Assembly: GCF_022809315.2 (NCBI RefSeq) | Contig: NZ_JAKZJU020000002.1 | Span: 124,001-188,000, forward strand | Source of the DNA: Mesosutterella faecium | GTDB lineage: Bacteria > Pseudomonadota > Gammaproteobacteria > Burkholderiales > Burkholderiaceae_F | DNA length: 64,000 nucleotides | Reading direction: 5' to 3' | Part shown: piece after piece, positions 27,894-37,420 of the stretch | Layout: each line of letters starts with the position of its first letter | Numbering within the stretch: position 1 is the first letter of the stretch | Notes under the pieces: model-generated | Database searches by the model: none | Told to the model about the DNA's origin: nothing | Seen by the model: the letters and a program-made list of their open reading frames with translations, nothing else | Translations under genes and position numbers: made by a program

Positions 27894-29110
27894 CCCTGGC
27901 AGGCCTGCCCGAAGGCAAACGGAATGGCCGCCATCACGGCTGCGGCATCTGAGAGCACCGCGTCGTTTACGAGAAAGGCGGGATCGTGCTGAGGCTGGCC
28001 AACGCCCTTTCCCTCGTCCTTCATGCCCATGAAGTAAAGACAGGACGGAACCCGGGCGGAATATTCACGAAAGTCCTCCGAGCCCGTGAGCATGTCGACG
28101 TCCTTCACACGCCCGCTTCCTAGAATCGCGCCTGCCGCGCTGCGCACCACCGAGACCATCGCCGGGTTATTCATCACGGCCGGCCCGTTGATGAGGAGGC
28201 TGTATTCGGTCCTGCAGCGATGGGCCTGCGCGGTGAGCGATGCAAGCTCCCCCAGCCGCTTGCCCATAAACCGCACTAGATCCTCGCGCGCTGCCCGGAT
28301 CGTGCCCGAGAGCGTCACTTCCTGCGGGATCACGTTGGTCGCGGTCCCCCCGTGGATGGTGCCCACCGTGATCAGTGCGGGTTCGATCGGACTCGTTTCC
28401 CGCGAGACGATCGTCTGCAGACCGCAGACGATCTGGGAGGCCGTCGTGACCGGATCGCACCCCAGGTGAGGGCTCGCGCCGTGAGTGCCCTTGCCGATCA
28501 CCTTCAGGCTGAAGCGCCCCGAAGCCATCATAGTCGCGCCCTCGCGGACAAAGACCTTCCCGGCCTCGAATATCCCCCAGACGTGCATGCCGAACATCGC
28601 GTCCACGCCTTCGAGCGCGCCGCTGCGCACGACGTAGCCCGCCCCAGAGAGCGGCTTTTCAAAAATCTTCGTGCGCGTCTCTTCCGCGGGCTGGAAAAAG
28701 ATTTTCACCCGCACCGGCAGATCTTTCTCGTATAGCTTCAGGATTCGGGCGGCAGCGAGCATGCAGGCGGCATGGGCGTCATGCCCGCAGGCGTGCATGA
28801 CCCCGGGGTTCTTCGACTGGTAGAGCAGCCCTGTCTGCTCGGCAATCGGCAGAGCGTCGATGTCGCAGCGCAGCCCCACGCAGCGGCCGCCCTGCCCCAC
28901 GTACGTGCAAAGCCCCGTTCCGACCGGGCCGAACCCCACCTGGATGTCCCTGTAGCCAAAGGACTCAAGCTCCCTGCGGATGAACTCCGTGGTGCCCGTC
29001 TCCTTGAAGGAAAGCTCGGGGTTCTCGTGCAGATGGTGCCTCCAGCCCACGATCGAGTCCTGCATTGCGCGGGCCTCGGCCTTGATTGCCTCATAAATAT
29101 CAGGATTCAT
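27890..29110 (-). CDS. M20-family amidohydrolase (hippurate/aminobenzoyl-glutamate hydrolase type)
   Basis: The 406-residue cytoplasmic enzyme has the metal ligands of the M20D group: HACGHDAH (about 107-114), PAEE, a later MHVWG histidine and the dimerisation part GTHGASPHLG. These enzymes remove N-acyl or N-aminoacyl groups from amino acids or short peptides. It is 90 bp downstream of a DcuC-type carrier on the same strand, so uptake of the acyl-amino acid and its hydrolysis may go together. The true substrate cannot be read from sequence. Confidence 0.85.
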   Translation of the reverse strand: MNPDIYEAIKAEARAMQDSIVGWRHHLHENPELSFKETGTTEFIRRELESFGYRDIQVGFGPVGTGLCTYVGQGGRCVGLRCDIDALPIAEQTGLLYQSKNPGVMHACGHDAHAACMLAAARILKLYEKDLPVRVKIFFQPAEETRTKIFEKPLSGAGYVVRSGALEGVDAMFGMHVWGIFEAGKVFVREGATMMASGRFSLKVIGKGTHGASPHLGCDPVTTASQIVCGLQTIVSRETSPIEPALITVGTIHGGTATNVIPQEVTLSGTIRAAREDLVRFMGKRLGELASLTAQAHRCRTEYSLLINGPAVMNNPAMVSVVRSAAGAILGSGRVKDVDMLTGSEDFREYSARVPSCLYFMGMKDEGKGVGQPQHDPAFLVNDAVLSDAAAVMAAIPFAFGQACQG

Positions 29111-29200
29111 ATTGCGCCTCTTTTATGTCCGCCCGGGCCGTCCCTTCCTCCCCCTCCCCCCAAAAAAATGAGAGAAAGAGGCGGTCGGGACCGGCCTGCT

Positions 29201-30571
29201 TCAGCCCAGAAGAAGATAGTTGCCGATCATCATCACGATCCAGCCCCCGAGCATCGGGATTGCCGTGCGGCGGATGATGGCGATCGGCGTGATGCCGGCC
29301 GCGGCAGCCACCACAATCGTGGCGCCCGCCACTGGCGAGATACCGCGGGCGAGCCCCGCCGTAAACTGCATGGAGGAGATGAGCTGGGTCACGTCCCCGC
29401 CCAGGCCCGCGGCCACATCGGTCGCGATGGACCCCAGACTCGTGAGCGCGCCCACGCCGCTGCCTGTGAGGAAGGCGACGATCGCGATCAGGCCCGAAAG
29501 GACACCGGCCATCCCGGTCATGCCGAAGCCACCGTAGTTCGCGCATTTGAGCAGCAGGTCGATCAGACCGCAGAGCTTGATGCCGGTCGCGAAGATCTGG
29601 GCCGCAATGATGAGGGACACAATCGTGGTGAAGAGCGACCCCATGCCCTTGATCATCGCCATCGCGTCCTCGCAGACCTTCATCAGGTCGCGGCGGCGGA
29701 TGAGCTCGACCACGACGCCGATGATCCAGGAAAGAAAGAGCGCGGTCACGGTGTTGAGCTGGATCGACTGGTAGCCGAACTTCGAGAACACGCAAAGGAG
29801 CGCGATCGGCAGGACCGGCAGAATCGCATAGCCCGAGGGGCCGACCGGCATCAGCTTTCCGCTGTCAAAGACGGAGTCCGTGTAGACGTCGTCATTCTTC
29901 CGGTCGTAGTAGCGCTGGACGAAGAAGTTGAGCACCGCGATCGTGATGATCATGGGGATCGCGACCGGCAGCTGGTACTGGACGAAATAGACGATCGGCT
30001 CGATGTTGGCGATTTTCGCCGCAAAAAGCGCCGTGCCCGTGCCGGGCCCCATTCCGATCGTGCCCGAGCAGAAGATAGCGGCCGCTGCACCCGCCCGGGA
30101 GACGCCGAGCTTGAGCAGGATCGGGTACATCGTGGTGAGCAGCAGCATCGCCAGCCCTCCGTGGCTCGGGACGACCGGGCACATCGCCGCGCCCAGCATG
30201 TAGCAGAGCGCGAGCACGAGATACGGGCTCTTGAGCGCCTTAAGCGGGGAAATGCAGACCTTCACCAGGGCGCCCGAAGCGCCTATGCGCTCCATGTACT
30301 TCGCGAAGCCCCCGGCCACCATGATGATCATACCGATGCCGGCCACCTGCTTCACGCTCGCGAGCCGGATCAGGTCGATGAGGTCGAACCAGACAAGCCC
30401 CGTGGACTTCGCGCCCTTAGGCAAAATGTGGTCGGCCCCGAACAGGATCGCAATGGCGATCATGATCAGGCCCGAGCCCAGAAGGACAATGACAGTGGGA
30501 TATCGCTTGATGACGAGCCACCCTGTGGCAATGGTCACAAGCACCGCTAGAAATGACGCCAGATATTCCAT
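29201..30571 (-). CDS. DcuC-family C4-dicarboxylate/anion carrier
   Basis: The 456-residue protein has 12 or so membrane helices and the DcuC landmarks GFAKYMERIGASGALV, GAAMCPVVPSHGGLAMLL and ARGISPVAGATIVVAAAAGITPIAIIRRTAIPM. DcuC proteins move succinate, fumarate and related acids across the inner membrane in anaerobes. It lies upstream of the amidohydrolase at 27890, probably in one operon, so an acylated amino acid or dipeptide-like anion is an alternative cargo. A second, different DcuC gene is at 62139. Confidence 0.82.
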   Translation of the reverse strand: MEYLASFLAVLVTIATGWLVIKRYPTVIVLLGSGLIMIAIAILFGADHILPKGAKSTGLVWFDLIDLIRLASVKQVAGIGMIIMVAGGFAKYMERIGASGALVKVCISPLKALKSPYLVLALCYMLGAAMCPVVPSHGGLAMLLLTTMYPILLKLGVSRAGAAAAIFCSGTIGMGPGTGTALFAAKIANIEPIVYFVQYQLPVAIPMIITIAVLNFFVQRYYDRKNDDVYTDSVFDSGKLMPVGPSGYAILPVLPIALLCVFSKFGYQSIQLNTVTALFLSWIIGVVVELIRRRDLMKVCEDAMAMIKGMGSLFTTIVSLIIAAQIFATGIKLCGLIDLLLKCANYGGFGMTGMAGVLSGLIAIVAFLTGSGVGALTSLGSIATDVAAGLGGDVTQLISSMQFTAGLARGISPVAGATIVVAAAAGITPIAIIRRTAIPMLGGWIVMMIGNYLLLG

Positions 30572-31155
30572 GGTGAGGTCTCCTCATGAAAACCGCCTGT
30601 TGTTCTGGAATTGCGCGGATTCAGAAACAACTATCTGACTTCACGTGAAATTTTTAAATCATGTTTCGCGCCGCGAAAACTGACGTTTTGTTTTCTGCCG
30701 GTTCTGCGGCTGGCAAAATCGTTTCTAAATAACCCCAGGAAAAAGAGGGCCGGCGCCGGCAGAATCATCCTTTCATTGTTTTTAACAGTTATAAACAATC
30801 GTTCTATGATTTTTTCAATGTAAAAATAAAAACAGCCGCTCCGGCGGCCCGGACGCCGTGCGCTCGGGGAAAAAGCGGAAGCGCTCCTGCCTTGAGGGCG
30901 GAAGAACAAAGAAGGACTTCCCCGTCTTTCCCCAAAGGGGCAGGAGCCTGGCAGGCGGTTTCTTTTTGCCCGCCGCCCCGAAAGCCCTGGCAGGGCCCGC
31001 TTTTTTCCCCGGCGCTGAGACTTCAGGGAAGGCCCCCCGGCCCTGCCCCACCCTTTCCTTCCTGCCCTCTTTTATCTATCCCCTGCGCTCAAGGCCCCGG
31101 CGCCCCTCTTTCGGAGGAGAGGGAAAACCTGAGTGGCTTTGTCGGGTATTATTCG
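30572..31155. other. Gene-free stretch before ahpC
   Basis: It holds a perfect 12-bp palindrome GCCGGCGCCGGC (30749-30760), a short hairpin GCCCTGGCAGGGC followed by T6 (30984-31004), and the upstream part of the ahpC promoter. Open frames exist but lack ribosome sites and natural protein character. Confidence 0.5.
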
Positions 31156-31174
31156 TAAAATAAAAATCATTCTC
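31156..31174 (+). promoter_or_regulatory. Fur-like box overlapping the ahpC promoter
   Basis: The bases from 31156 match the 19-bp Fur consensus at 14 positions; the reverse strand reads GAGAATGATTTTTATTT. TTGTCG at 31139 and TAAAAA at 31161 could be the -35 and -10, so the box covers the -10. Fur or the related PerR are candidate binders; no OxyR-type motif was obvious. Confidence 0.5.
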
Positions 31175-31245
31175 GATACGAACCAAAGGGCCTCGATCGC
31201 AGAAACGCTTTTTTCGGCCCTTTTATTACGCCAAGGAAAACATTC

Positions 31246-31809
31246 ATGTCTCTCATCAACAAGGAAGTTGCCGACTTCACCGCCTCCGCCTACCAGGCCG
31301 ACAAGTTCATCACTGTGAGCAAGAAGGACATTCTCGGCAAGTGGTCCGTCTTCATGTTCTATCCCGCGGACTTCACTTTCGTGTGCCCGACCGAGCTCTC
31401 CGACCTGAACGACCAGTACGAGGCCTTCAAGAAGATCGGCTGCGAAGTCTTCTCCGTGTCGACCGACTCCCAGTTCGTGCACAAGGCCTGGCACGACGCC
31501 TCGGAGACGATCCGCGCGCTGCGCTTCCCGATGCTCTCGGACAGCAACCATGAGCTCTCCCGCGACTTCGGCGTGCTCATTGAAAAGGCGGGCCAGGCCG
31601 AGCGCGGCACCTTCGTCGTGGATCCCGACGGCCGCATCAAGGCCTACGAAGTGGTGGACGGCAACATCGGCCGCAACGCCGAGGAGCTGCTGCGCCAGGT
31701 CGAAGCCCTGCAGTATGTGCGCGAGCACGGCGACCTCGCCTGCCCGGCGCGCTGGAAGCCCGGCAAGAAGACCCTGAAGCCCGGCATTGATCTCGTCGGC
31801 AAGATCTGA
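31246..31809 (+). CDS. ahpC: Alkyl hydroperoxide reductase peroxiredoxin AhpC
   Basis: The 187-residue protein is a full-length typical 2-Cys peroxiredoxin: peroxidatic C47 in DFTFVCPTE and resolving C166 in GDLACPARW. It reduces hydrogen peroxide, organic peroxides and peroxynitrite in the cytoplasm. No ahpF reductase gene is near. The last 80 codons are repeated at 37002-37244, on the far side of the big adhesin gene, so the two ahpC ends form a direct repeat around it. A Fur-like box overlaps the promoter. Confidence 0.95.
   Translation: MSLINKEVADFTASAYQADKFITVSKKDILGKWSVFMFYPADFTFVCPTELSDLNDQYEAFKKIGCEVFSVSTDSQFVHKAWHDASETIRALRFPMLSDSNHELSRDFGVLIEKAGQAERGTFVVDPDGRIKAYEVVDGNIGRNAEELLRQVEALQYVREHGDLACPARWKPGKKTLKPGIDLVGKI
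31567..31809 (+). repeat. Direct repeat copy A (3' end of ahpC)
   Basis: These 243 bp, from codon F108 to the stop of ahpC, recur at 37002-37244 in the same direction with only two differences that I can see. The match begins and ends sharply. Confidence 0.92.
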
Positions 31810-31871
31810 TTTCCTTTTCCCGGGGGCTAACCCCGGGAAACATGTCGGAAATACTTCACCGCCGCAAAAAC

Positions 31872-31908
31872 AAATTCCCGACTAACAGTTCAAGTTAACC
31901 GGGAATTT
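31872..31908. terminator. Terminator between ahpC and the adhesin gene
   Basis: AAATTCCCG (31872-31880) pairs with CGGGAATTT (31900-31908), followed by AGTTTTAAG. The two genes converge here. A second inverted repeat TTTCCCGGGG/CCCCGGGAAA at 31816-31840 is closer to ahpC. Confidence 0.65.
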
Positions 31909-31959
31909 AGTTTTAAGAAGCTCCTTTAAAAGTCGTTGGGAGCTACGAAGTTAAATCAC

Positions 31960-34900
31960 TTAATGAAGCAGAGATTCGACCTTCGCCGCCAACGCATTGA
32001 ACTTTTCCTTCATCTTCCCGAGTTCAGACTCAAGAGTGCTGGCTCGTGCCTCTGCTTTGTCACGGCTCTTTATGAGTTCATCCACCTTTTCCGCAAGGCT
32101 GTTCTCGCGTGTTATAGAGGCTGACAGCCGTCCCTCCAGGTCATTTGAACGGCTGACGGCCTGTTGCGCCAGCTGGCGGTAATCGACAGCGTGCCTGAAG
32201 TTTCCGCCAAACCTGTATGTCAGGCCAGCGTTGATCATGTTGGAATCAGAGCCGCTGTTCGCATAGCCTGCTGAAAGCAGAAGATTGCCAGAATCAGTCG
32301 GATACCAGAAAGCTCCGATGGAAGCCGCCGTCCTGTCTTTATAGTGTCCAACGCCTGCGGCTAGCATGAACCGGTGATCCGGATCGAAGTCGACAGGATG
32401 GAGTGCCGCCAGGGCAGCTGCGTCGGCTCCTGCCTGGTTAATGCGCCGGCTCATATGATTGTTCAGCCGCTGGATCTGGTAGTCGACAAAGCCAACATTG
32501 GCGGCGCTCGTAGGATCGCTCGGGTTGGTGGCAACCCCGGTGAGGACACGTGTCTGGCCCATGCCGCCCGTGATGTCAATCGTGGAGGCGGTTCCTCCCG
32601 CATCGATCGTGATCGTATCGCCATCTGTCTGAACAAGCGAAGACATTTTGTTCACATTCTGGATGGCTGTGTAGACAGTGCCGCCGGAAACAAGCCCGGT
32701 ATTGCCATTTTCGACTGAGCCCGTTCCGAGTTTTTCCTGCCAGGAAGCCACATCGTCTGCGCTTAGGTTGCTTGCATTTCGATCAGCTTTCTTGTCCATG
32801 TCTTCTTTCATGACGGACTTGATCGCGTTATCGGAGACATTGACGGTGTAAGTATCGGCAGTGCCTTCCGAACCTTTGGTGACCGTCGTGTTCTGCCCGG
32901 CCAGTACCTTTATCGACTCCTTTGCGAGGTTTCTGATGACGCCCTTCCCGCTTTCGCTGACATTTCCTAAATCCGTCTTCGCATAGTTCTGATCCAAATT
33001 GCCAACGGTCGCATTGATTGAGCTGATCGCAGAATCAAGGAGGTTGATATTCTGGCCGGCTGTATTGCCCGAACTGACAATGGTGCCGTCAGCGGAACGA
33101 GTTTCCGCATAAACAGTCTTTCCTGTCACAAGGCCGCTGCTGTTTGAATCCACTGTCCCAGTTCCGAGAGCACGTTGCCAGTTCGCAGTATTTATGACCG
33201 ATGTGTCTGCATTGACGATACTGCTTGCCGCCTTGTCAAGGGCTGTGATGTTTTGCCCCGTGGTCTGTTCCGGCTTTACATATGCGCCGGCCTGAGACGG
33301 GCGGACTTCGTCGTAAATTCCGCCGCTGGTGACAAGAGCCTGGCTGTTTTTGCTGACTTGATCGCTGATGTCTGCGCCAGGCGAATTAGTTTTCACGGCA
33401 AGATTAAAACTCTTTACTCCCTGGTTATTCGTGGTTTCATTGACTGTCACCGAGCCATCAGAGCTGGAAATATTGATGAGTTTGGTGATGTTTTCCTTGC
33501 CTGCCGCAGAAATATTGTCCAAATCGCTTGAGGCCCGTTTTCCGATCTGAGCATCCAAGACAGACAAGTTCTGAGCAACAGAATTGTTCGGCTGGATGTA
33601 ATTGCCTGCAGCGGTCGGGCGGACTTCCCTGTAGAGGATTCCGCCGGTCACTAGGCCGGCATTGCCGGAAGCGACGGCTCCATTGCCAAGTTTGTTTTGC
33701 CAGGCCTGAATATCGGCCTCCGAGAGGTTGTCAGCGGCCAGGTTCGCCTTTGCATCCAGATCTCCCTGAACCGCTCCCTTGATGCTGTCGCTGCTCACAT
33801 TGACTGCGTAGGTCTTCGCGTCCCCCTCTGCGCCTTCCGTGACCGTCGTGTTGGTGCCGGCCACCACCTTCACCGACTCCTTCGCGAGGCCGCGGACCGC
33901 GGCCTTGCCGGCGTCCGTGACGTTCGAAAGGTCGGTCTTCGAATAAGTGTTCCCCAGCCCGCTGATCGTCGAGTTGATCGTCCCGATGTCTGTGGCGTTC
34001 TGGGCGGCCTTGTCGGCATTGGCCTTCACATGCGTGTCAAGCAAGGCCAGGTTCTCGCCCGCAGTCTTCGCCGACTTCACATAATTCCCATCAGCTTCCG
34101 GACGTACTTCGGTATAAACCGAACCGCCCGTCACGAGGCCTATGTTGCCAGAGGCGACTGAACCGTTGCCCAGTTTGCCCTGCCAGGCCTGCACATGGGC
34201 CTCCGACAGGTTGTCAGCCGCGAGGTTAGCCTTAGCATCCAGGTCTGCCTTAACCGCACCCTTGATGCTGTCATTGCTCACATTGACTGCGTAGGTCTTC
34301 GCGTCCCCCTCTGCGCCTTCCGTGACCGTCGTGTTGGTGCCGGCCACCACCTTCACCGACTCCTTCGCGAGGCCGCGGACCGCGGCCTTGCCGGCGTCCG
34401 TGACGTTCGAAAGGTCGGTCTTCGAATAAGTGTTCCCCAGCCCGCTGATCGTCGAGTTGATCGTCCCGATGTCTGTGGCGTTCTGGGCGGCCTTGTCGGC
34501 ATTGGCCTTCACATGCGTGTCAAGCAAGGCCAGGTTCTCGCCCGCAGTCTTCGCCGACTTCACATAATTCCCATCAGCTTCCGGACGTACTTCGGTATAA
34601 ACCGAACCGCCCGTCACGAGGCCTGTGTTGCCAGAGGCGACTGAACCGTTGCCCAGTTTGCCCTGCCAGGCCTGAATATCGGCCTCCGAGAGGTTGTCAG
34701 CGGCCAGGTTCGCCTTCGCATCCAGATCTCCCTGAACCGCTCCCTTGATGCTGTCGCTGCTCACATTGACTGCGTAGGTCTTCGCGTCCCCCTCTGCGCC
34801 TTCCGTGACCGTCGTGTTGGTGCCGGCCACCACCTTCACCGACTCCTTCGCGAGGCCGCGGACCGCGGCCTTGCCGGCGTCCGTGACGTTCGAAAGGTCG

Positions 34901-36728
34901 GTTTTCGAATAAGTGTTCCCCAGCCCGGCGATCGTCGCGTTCACCGTCCCGATGTCCGCGGCGTTCTGGGCCGCCTTGTCGGCATTGGCCTTCACATGCG
35001 TGTCAAGGGCGGCGAGGTTCTCGCCTGTGGTCTGCGCCGACTTCACATAAGCCCCGTCGGAAGCCGGGCGAACTTCTTTATAAACAGCGCCTCCTGAAAC
35101 AGCATTCGAGTCATTTTCTGCCACTGTGTCGCTGACAGTGGCCCCGGGGATATTAACTTTAAGGTCGTAGCTCTTTGCACCGCTTGTCGAATTGACGTTT
35201 TCGGTGACAGAAACCGTGCCATCGCTGCTGGAAACAGATTCAACAATCTGATTCATGGCGGCGGCGTCCTGTGCGTTCACGCCGTTTGCGATCCTCACGA
35301 TTCGGTTGTTTTTCGCTGCTGCTTCAGCCTGGGTGTCGCTCGAACCAAAGGACACTGTGCGGGTCGTGTCCGCAGCGCTGCCGGTGCCGATCGCCACGGC
35401 GTCTCTCGCGGTAACCGACGCGGAGGAGCCGATGGCTACGCTGTTTGAAGCAGCCTCAGAAGTGGACGCGCCATTGCCCCCAACAACAACGGAGTAGGCT
35501 CCGGCCGCTGTTCCATTCTGACCGCCAACGACGGTTGAATAGTTTCCGGAAGCGGTGTTTTGATAGCCGCCGTCTAAAGTGGAATATTCACCAGAACCGG
35601 TGTTGCCGAAGCCGCCGTTAACCGCTGAATAGTCTCCTGATGCCTTGTTCAGGTAACCGCCGTTAATTGCGGAGTATTTACCTGAAGTTGCGTTGTTATT
35701 GCCCCCAACAATGGTGGAGTATTCACTGCGGACTTGATTGCCGCTACCGCCAATGGCAGTTGCATAATCTGCATAAATGCTATTGGCATTGCCGCCGATT
35801 ATCGTTGCAAATTGGCTAGAGGCGGTGTGTGACGAACCACCGACTATGACTGAATAGTCTCCTGAAGCGTTATTCGATGAACCACCATCAATAGTTGCAT
35901 ATTTCCCAACGATCAGATTCGACGCGCCCCCGTTGATAGTCCCATAGGGATCTAGAACCGTATTAGAGGATCCTCCGTTGATCGTGCCGAACTCGGGCTG
36001 CTCAGAGCTGCTTGTCGACAGATTCCAAATATGATTATTGCTGCCGCCATTAATCGTTGCGTAATTTGCCCTGGCCTGACCGGCCTGTCCTCCATTTATC
36101 GTCGCAAAATCAGCAGACGCAACGGCATATGTCACAGAAGTATCAGACCATGCTCCCCCGCCACCGTTAATCGTTGAGAATTTGCCTGACGCGGCGTTGT
36201 ACTTTCCCCCGTTGACAGTCGCATATTCCCCGTCGGTCTGCACAATATAGCCACCGTTTATGGTCCCATATTTCCCATTGACTCGCGATATGAAGCTGCC
36301 GTTTATAGTTCCATAATCGGCATTTGCCTCAATTGCTGTGTACCGACCGCCATTTATCGTGCTGTGAACTGCGCTTGCCCTAACTCCGGCGCCGCCGTTA
36401 ATGGTCGAGTAGTCCCCTTGCGCAAAATTCTTCTCGGAATAAGTTCCCGTGCCAGGGCTTTCGAATGTCCCTGTAGTATCGCTACCGCCGTTGATGGTTG
36501 AATATTTTCCAGAGGCGGTTCCTTCCTGCCCCCCGTTAATTGTCGAATAATCGCCCGTGGCCGTGTTCCCCTGGCCGCCATTTACTGTTGAAAAGTCACC
36601 GGCCAGTGCCTGAGGCGCGCAAAAGGAAGAAATCAATAAGCTGCAGAAAACGGCAACTGGAGTCTTTTTAAAGCGAGCGGAATTTACCCCCCCCCAAAAA
36701 AAATACACCTGTAATAATTTGATTTCAT
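31960..36728 (-). CDS. Giant trimeric autotransporter adhesin, phase-variable, currently out of frame
   Basis: From V (just after the G-run) to the stop, 1575 codons are open: signal-peptide core PVAVFCSLLISSFCAPQALA, a head of about 25 TINGG-type YadA repeats, a long stalk with three near-identical 161-residue repeats, a YadA membrane anchor ending NAGLTYRF and then an unusual 82-residue coiled coil. Trimeric adhesins of this class stick to host cells or matrix. The best start is ATG at 36728, with AGGA six bases ahead. From there the frame runs 14 codons, through T8 and G9, into TAA. With ten G (or seven) it would enter the long frame and give about 1589 residues. The gene therefore looks switched off by a slipped G tract. 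An alternative TTG start far upstream is in frame but has no ribosome site. Confidence 0.85.
33640..35090 (-). repeat. Three 483-bp tandem repeats in the adhesin stalk
   Basis: The same text (for example GATGCTGTC...GCTCACATTGAC) recurs at 33781, 34264 and 34747, exactly 483 bp (161 codons) apart. Each unit encodes KTDLSNVTDAGKAAVRGLAKE, then a VAGTNTTVTEGAEGDAKTY stretch, then a WQGKLGNGSVASGN-like part. The identity is highest between about 33700 and 35060 and fades at both ends. Confidence 0.9.
36687..36703 (-). repeat. Homopolymer tract T8-G9 (coding strand) near the adhesin start
   Basis: On the plus strand nine C (36687-36695) are followed by eight A (36696-36703). On the coding strand this is T8 then G9, located 25 bases inside the gene when read from the ATG at 36728. 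A change of one G shifts the frame of the entire adhesin. Confidence 0.95.
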
Positions 36729-36812
36729 TTAATTTCCTCAGACAATTTAAGTGGAATTCTTTGGCTTTGTTTTCTTTATAAACGTAAAGACTCGTTAACA
36801 AATACCTTAAAT

Positions 36813-36841
36813 ATTTAACTCATGTATAAAAAATGTGTCAA
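36813..36841 (-). promoter_or_regulatory. Candidate promoter of the adhesin gene
   Basis: On the minus strand a perfect TTGACA (36836-36841) is followed after 17 bases by TTAAAT (36813-36818). The transcript would start near 36806, about 78 bases before the ATG at 36728. Confidence 0.55.
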
Positions 36842-37001
36842 TAGGGCTTGAGTTCCCAAGCTCCTCTTTAACAAATCACCGCGTTGAATAAGTTAAATTA
36901 AGAAATTTTATGTATATAAGTGATAATTCACTGATTTATTTAAATATCATGATCATTTTGGTAGCGCAGTGGACAGTCATATCGAAGGAGCACAGGGATG
37001 A

Positions 37002-37244
37002 TTCGGCGTGCTCATTGAAAAGGCGGGCCAGGCCGAGCGCGGCACCTTCGTCGTGGATCCCGACGGCCGCATCAAGGCCTACGAGGTGGTCGACGGCAAC
37101 ATCGGCCGCAACGCCGAGGAGCTGCTGCGCCAGGTCGAAGCCCTGCAGTATGTGCGCGAGCACGGCGACCTCGCCTGCCCGGCGCGCTGGAAGCCCGGCA
37201 AGAAGACCCTGAAGCCCGGCATTGATCTCGTCGGCAAGATCTGA
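37002..37244 (+). pseudogene. ahpC 3' fragment, direct repeat copy B
   Basis: The 80 codons FGVLIEKAGQ to VGKI plus the stop equal the end of ahpC at 31567-31809, with two silent changes (GAA to GAG, GTG to GTC). The peroxidatic cysteine part is missing, so it cannot act as a peroxiredoxin. Upstream text shows no ahpC similarity. Recombination with copy A would remove the adhesin gene and leave one intact ahpC. Confidence 0.92.
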
Positions 37245-37249
37245 CCGCC

Positions 37250-37280
37250 CTTTTCCCGGGAGCCCGCCTCCCGGGAAAAG
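37250..37280. terminator. Hairpin after the ahpC fragment
   Basis: CTTTTCCCGGGAG (37250-37262) and CTCCCGGGAAAAG (37268-37280) form a perfect 13-pair stem. A shorter hairpin of similar type lies at the same place after the full ahpC, which suggests both descend from the original ahpC terminator. Confidence 0.6.
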
Positions 37281-37420
37281 CGGCCGGAAATGCCAGAACG
37301 ATGCGATTTGCGGGCGGCGGATTAACGATCCCCTGAAGGGTTCTTATTCTGCCGCCCGCCTGCCGTCTCACGCCCGGCGCTGAGGCCGTCAGACTGCCCG
37401 CAGGAAACCGTGCGCCGCTC

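Noticed and set aside
30858..31163. Plus-strand open frame of about 100 codons before ahpC
   Set aside because: Low-complexity Pro/Gly/Arg composition, no ribosome site, and it runs into the ahpC promoter.
33175..34644. Repeated plus-strand open frames with near-identical sequence
   Set aside because: They are the reverse side of the adhesin tandem repeats and share their period.
36961..36999. tRNA-like text GGTAGCGCAGTGGACAGTC
   Set aside because: It resembles a D-arm, but no acceptor stem, anticodon arm or T-arm can be formed around it.
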